Assembly: GCA_013335235.1 (NCBI GenBank)
Contig: JAAXVZ010000070.1
Span: forward strand, 1 to 6,689
Length of the DNA stretch: 6,689 nucleotides
Direction of reading: 5' to 3'
Origin: Nanobdellota archaeon
Lineage (GTDB): Archaea; Nanobdellota; Nanobdellia; Woesearchaeales; GW2011-AR15
Made by a program: the position numbers and the translations under genes
Part shown: in pieces, positions 4,659 through 6,689 of the stretch
Layout: each line of letters starts with the position of its first letter
Position numbering within the stretch: the stretch's first letter is position 1
The notes under the pieces: model-generated
The model's input: only the letters and a program-made list of their open reading frames with translations
Databases searched by the model: none
Told to the model about the DNA's origin: nothing

Positions 4659-5837
4659 ATGAACAAGATAGAAAGCATATTCTACTTTGAGATGAATGAG
4701 ATCCCGACTCTCACGATAGATATCATCAACAAGGGAAAGATTGAATCTAATGTAGAGCAGATATTTCATCCATTCCAATTCGGCTGGGTCGCAAGGAGCG
4801 GAGGAGCGCCATCTCCGAAACTCAATAGCAAGCCTGACGGGTTCATGCCTTGGCACGCAACAAAGCCATTGTCAGCATATTCTTCTCCTGACCAGCAGCT
4901 AGCTGATTTGACATTAGCAGTTGAAAGGATATATTCACAGCTCTCTTCAGACCAGGTTGTATTTCTTCACCACCAAAGGAAGTTTGACAAATCTGGTGTA
5001 TTAGTTGTCAATGATAGGACTGCAGTTGTCGAGGCGGTCCTTGGCTGGCCTGAAGCCTTGAGCCATGGAAAAGTAGATCCAATCGCAAGATATGAATTCA
5101 GGATGCCAAGCCTATTCCTGAGCCCATTGCAGGTAAAAGGAGACCCATCGTTCTTATCCCAGCAAGAGCTATCTATGATAGGAAGAGATATCGAAAGAAG
5201 GCTTGATTATCAAGCATTGCTTGGGTTCATAGGCGACCCTGTGGCAGTCGAGTTCTCATTTGGCGACTACAAATTTGGCTATGGCATAAGCGCCCATGAT
5301 ATCCAGGCAGGCAAGTCGCAGAAGTTCCAGAACTGGTATGACTTGGCAAAATCCATCACAAGCAGGGCAAAGATAAAAGGCGGGACAGGAGGATTGTCCA
5401 GTGTCGTGGAAGAGGCATTTGTCAAGACGATGAGCCTGCTTGACAGTTCTCCTCCAGGGACATTTGATCAGGAGATTGAGCTTTTGGCTAGGAAATATGC
5501 ACTGTCGATGTATGACGGGCCTGTCCCGACAACACTTGGTGCATACCAGTTCGAGAAAGCTGCGCAGCTATTGCTGTCTCCTACAAAAAGCGCTGATAAG
5601 ATCATGGCATACATGGCTTCAGAGTTTGAGAGGAAACTGATAGAGGAAGGCATCTTTGATGGGACCAATATAGGAGAAGATCCTTTTGCAGACGACTACA
5701 TGGATTGCATTGAGTTCCTGAGAGAGAGGGGTTACGCTGTTTCTAAGACTGAAAAAGGGGTCGAGGTGATATATCCTACAGAAGCACTGCTGATAAACCA
5801 GAAAATCCCGCAGAGGCAGATTATTCAACCTTATTAA
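4659..5837 (+). CDS. PEP synthase/PPDK N-terminal (ATP-grasp, PPDK_N)-like protein
   Basis: The 392-aa product has segments matching, in order, the pyruvate phosphate dikinase ATP-grasp domain. VARSGG (44-49) corresponds to the V-R-S-S-A phosphate loop; a helix is followed by KSGVLVVN (111-118), like the S-G-V-x-F-(T/S) strand. VVEAVLGWPEALSHGKVDP (123-141) is like I-E-x-x-x-G-L-G-E-x-(L/V)-x-x-G-x-V-x-P, LSQQELSMIGRDIERRL (166-182) like the L-T-x-x-E-(L/V) helix, and DPVAVEFSF (193-201) like (Q)-D-I-E-W-A with E198 as metal ligand. The usual Q-x-R-P at the domain end is replaced by GYGISAHDI, so catalysis is uncertain. The phosphohistidine and PEP-binding domains are absent (whole enzymes are about 800 aa); residues 220-392 are an unrecognised helical region. 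Known family chemistry would be ATP-dependent phosphoryl transfer, with the substrate here unknown. Translationally coupled to the 333-aa gene. Confidence 0.6.
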   Translation: MNKIESIFYFEMNEIPTLTIDIINKGKIESNVEQIFHPFQFGWVARSGGAPSPKLNSKPDGFMPWHATKPLSAYSSPDQQLADLTLAVERIYSQLSSDQVVFLHHQRKFDKSGVLVVNDRTAVVEAVLGWPEALSHGKVDPIARYEFRMPSLFLSPLQVKGDPSFLSQQELSMIGRDIERRLDYQALLGFIGDPVAVEFSFGDYKFGYGISAHDIQAGKSQKFQNWYDLAKSITSRAKIKGGTGGLSSVVEEAFVKTMSLLDSSPPGTFDQEIELLARKYALSMYDGPVPTTLGAYQFEKAAQLLLSPTKSADKIMAYMASEFERKLIEEGIFDGTNIGEDPFADDYMDCIEFLRERGYAVSKTEKGVEVIYPTEALLINQKIPQRQIIQPY

Positions 5838-5862
5838 TCAATTATTAAGATTCTCTATTTGA

Positions 5863-5882
5863 TTACTATTTATAAGTAGTAA
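5863..5882. promoter_or_regulatory. palindromic operator, copy 3 (upstream of the last gene)
   Basis: TTACTA-N8-TAGTAA, spacer TTTATAAG; read in reverse it matches copy 1 at 17 of 20 positions. It ends 12 nt upstream of the TATA box at 5895-5904, nearly the same offset as copy 1 has to the minus-strand TATA (11 nt). An upstream position could mean activation, or hindrance of TFB at the BRE. Confidence 0.65.
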
Positions 5883-5894
5883 AATAAAGTAAGA

Positions 5895-5904
5895 TTTAAA
5901 TATA
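5895..5904 (+). promoter_or_regulatory. TATA box of the last gene
   Basis: TTTAAATATA, centred about 29 nt before the ATG at 5928, giving a leaderless or nearly leaderless mRNA. No Shine-Dalgarno is visible before the ATG. Confidence 0.55.
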
Positions 5905-5927
5905 TGCGCAGGTTCTTGTAATAATAT

Positions 5928-6689
5928 ATGGCAATCCATGACTTGATGCAGGCGACATTGACTGATTTACTAAACCCAGGCGTAGAGACGCAAGATATTG
6001 GACAGATGAGCACTCAGGACCAGCAGATCTATAGGGCGTTTGTGGATAAGGAATGGAAAGACTCAAAATTTTTTAGGACGCATCCGAAACATTACAGAGT
6101 CAATTCTGAATCAGCAAATAAACCAATAAAATCATTGGCTGCAAATACTGATAAACTGTTCGAATTCCAACGGATAATTTCTGATGAAACATATTTAGAC
6201 GTATTAACCAAAGCAGACGTGAATCCGGAGATGGTTCAATTGTTTGTACAAGAACCGGAGGACCTTATTAACATATATGCAGCAATGAGAGACAAGGTAG
6301 CTGAGCAGATAGTGGCCTATGCTCACCAAATTGGAAATGAATTAGGCCAGGATCCTGCAAGGGTAGTCCTGTCAAAGGTCAATAGGGAGGATATATATAG
6401 GAGGATTTTCCCAACCCGCGATCATTTTGAGTTTTATGCCACACTTGAAGCTTCATATTCTACACTGGCATTTAATACGCTTTCATTACTGACACATGAA
6501 CTGCTCGAGCATGACAGTAATATCGGCAGAGGTGATTGGATGTTAGAAGCGTCAATTTTCCTGACGCAGAAGTTTGCAAGCAGGCTTCTTCCGACACAAG
6601 AGGAGAATGTTGCATTTCTAAAAGACAGCATAGCGTATAATACATCCTTTCGCTTGCGGCTGTGTTATACGCTATGCTGTCTTTTAGAA
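5928..6689 (+). CDS. uncharacterised protein, 3' end missing
   Basis: An open frame of 254 codons with no stop runs to the window edge. It begins MAIHDLMQATLTDLLNPG and encodes a soluble, mostly helical, acidic protein of unrecognised family; helical parts include PEDLINIYAAMRDKVAEQIV and FEFYATLEASYSTLAFNTLS. No catalytic motif or membrane segment is seen. The ATG at 5928 fits a TATA box 29 nt upstream, and an operator copy precedes that. It follows the two-gene operon by 90 nt but has its own promoter. The residues after about codon 238 (from 6641) come from the spacer and second arm of a perfect inverted repeat and are probably not native, so the true C-terminus is unknown. Its frame is otherwise continuous and its codon use matches the neighbours. 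Confidence 0.7.
   Translation, partial: MAIHDLMQATLTDLLNPGVETQDIGQMSTQDQQIYRAFVDKEWKDSKFFRTHPKHYRVNSESANKPIKSLAANTDKLFEFQRIISDETYLDVLTKADVNPEMVQLFVQEPEDLINIYAAMRDKVAEQIVAYAHQIGNELGQDPARVVLSKVNREDIYRRIFPTRDHFEFYATLEASYSTLAFNTLSLLTHELLEHDSNIGRGDWMLEASIFLTQKFASRLLPTQEENVAFLKDSIAYNTSFRLRLCYTLCCLLE
6616..6689. repeat. perfect 25-bp inverted repeat at the window end (probable fold-back artefact)
   Basis: Positions 6616-6640 are repeated exactly in reverse complement at 6665-6689, around a 24-nt spacer (6641-6664). The second arm stops at the last base of the window. A perfect 25-bp stem inside a coding frame at a sequence end is typical of a fold-back chimera or assembly palindrome; a genuine hairpin end of a linear replicon is a less likely alternative. 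Confidence 0.9.

Noticed and set aside
6616..6689. Terminal inverted repeat of an insertion sequence, or an intrinsic terminator
   Set aside because: There is no transposase, the arms flank only 24 nt, and the repeat lies inside an open coding frame at the sequence end; a fold-back artefact explains it better.
1..6689. CRISPR array or tandem repeats
   Set aside because: No regularly spaced direct repeats of 20-40 nt were seen. The only recurring element is the three-copy 20-bp palindrome, at irregular distances.

Overview
The window looks like compact archaeal DNA. The clearest evidence is a tRNA-Glu(CTC) gene carrying a 25-nt intron at the canonical archaeal 37/38 position, with a recognisable bulge-helix-bulge fold. 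Almost every gene also has an A/T-rich archaeal TATA box about 25-30 nt before its start codon, which implies leaderless or very short-leader mRNAs, and the one internal operon gene has a Shine-Dalgarno-like GGAG. AGG and AGA arginine codons are frequent. The lineage cannot be fixed from this window; the many small uncharacterised proteins would suit a DPANN-type or other uncultured archaeon, but that is inference.

Layout. Positions 1-2388 hold five minus-strand genes: the first 38 codons of a Ca2+/cation antiporter cut by the window edge, two small orphan proteins (145 and 148 aa), a Rossmann-fold SAM-binding protein, and an orphan of about 179 aa. Each seems to have its own promoter. At 2389-2528 a divergent promoter region separates this block from a plus-strand HNH-type nuclease (2529-2873). 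A convergent ParB/sulfiredoxin-like protein (2913-3320, minus) and the tRNA-Glu gene (3445-3544, minus) follow. At 3652-5837 is a two-gene plus-strand operon: a 333-aa helical protein of unknown function, then a 392-aa protein whose N-terminal half resembles the ATP-grasp (PPDK_N) domain of PEP synthase / pyruvate phosphate dikinase but lacks the usual downstream phosphohistidine and PEP-binding domains. A further unknown gene starts at 5928 and is open to the window end.

The most notable structure outside genes is a 20-bp palindrome, WTACTA-N8-TAGTAW, present three times with identical 8-nt spacing and only in promoter regions: between the orphan/HNH divergent pair (2446-2465), over the TATA box and expected start site of the ParB-like gene (3325-3344), and upstream of the TATA box of the last gene (5863-5882). 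This looks like the operator of a local regulon linking the HNH protein, the ParB-like protein and two orphans. No regulator gene is recognisable here.

The last 74 bases form a perfect 25-bp inverted repeat around a 24-nt spacer and end exactly at the window boundary. This is most likely a fold-back assembly or amplification artefact at a contig end, so sequence after about 6640 should not be trusted.
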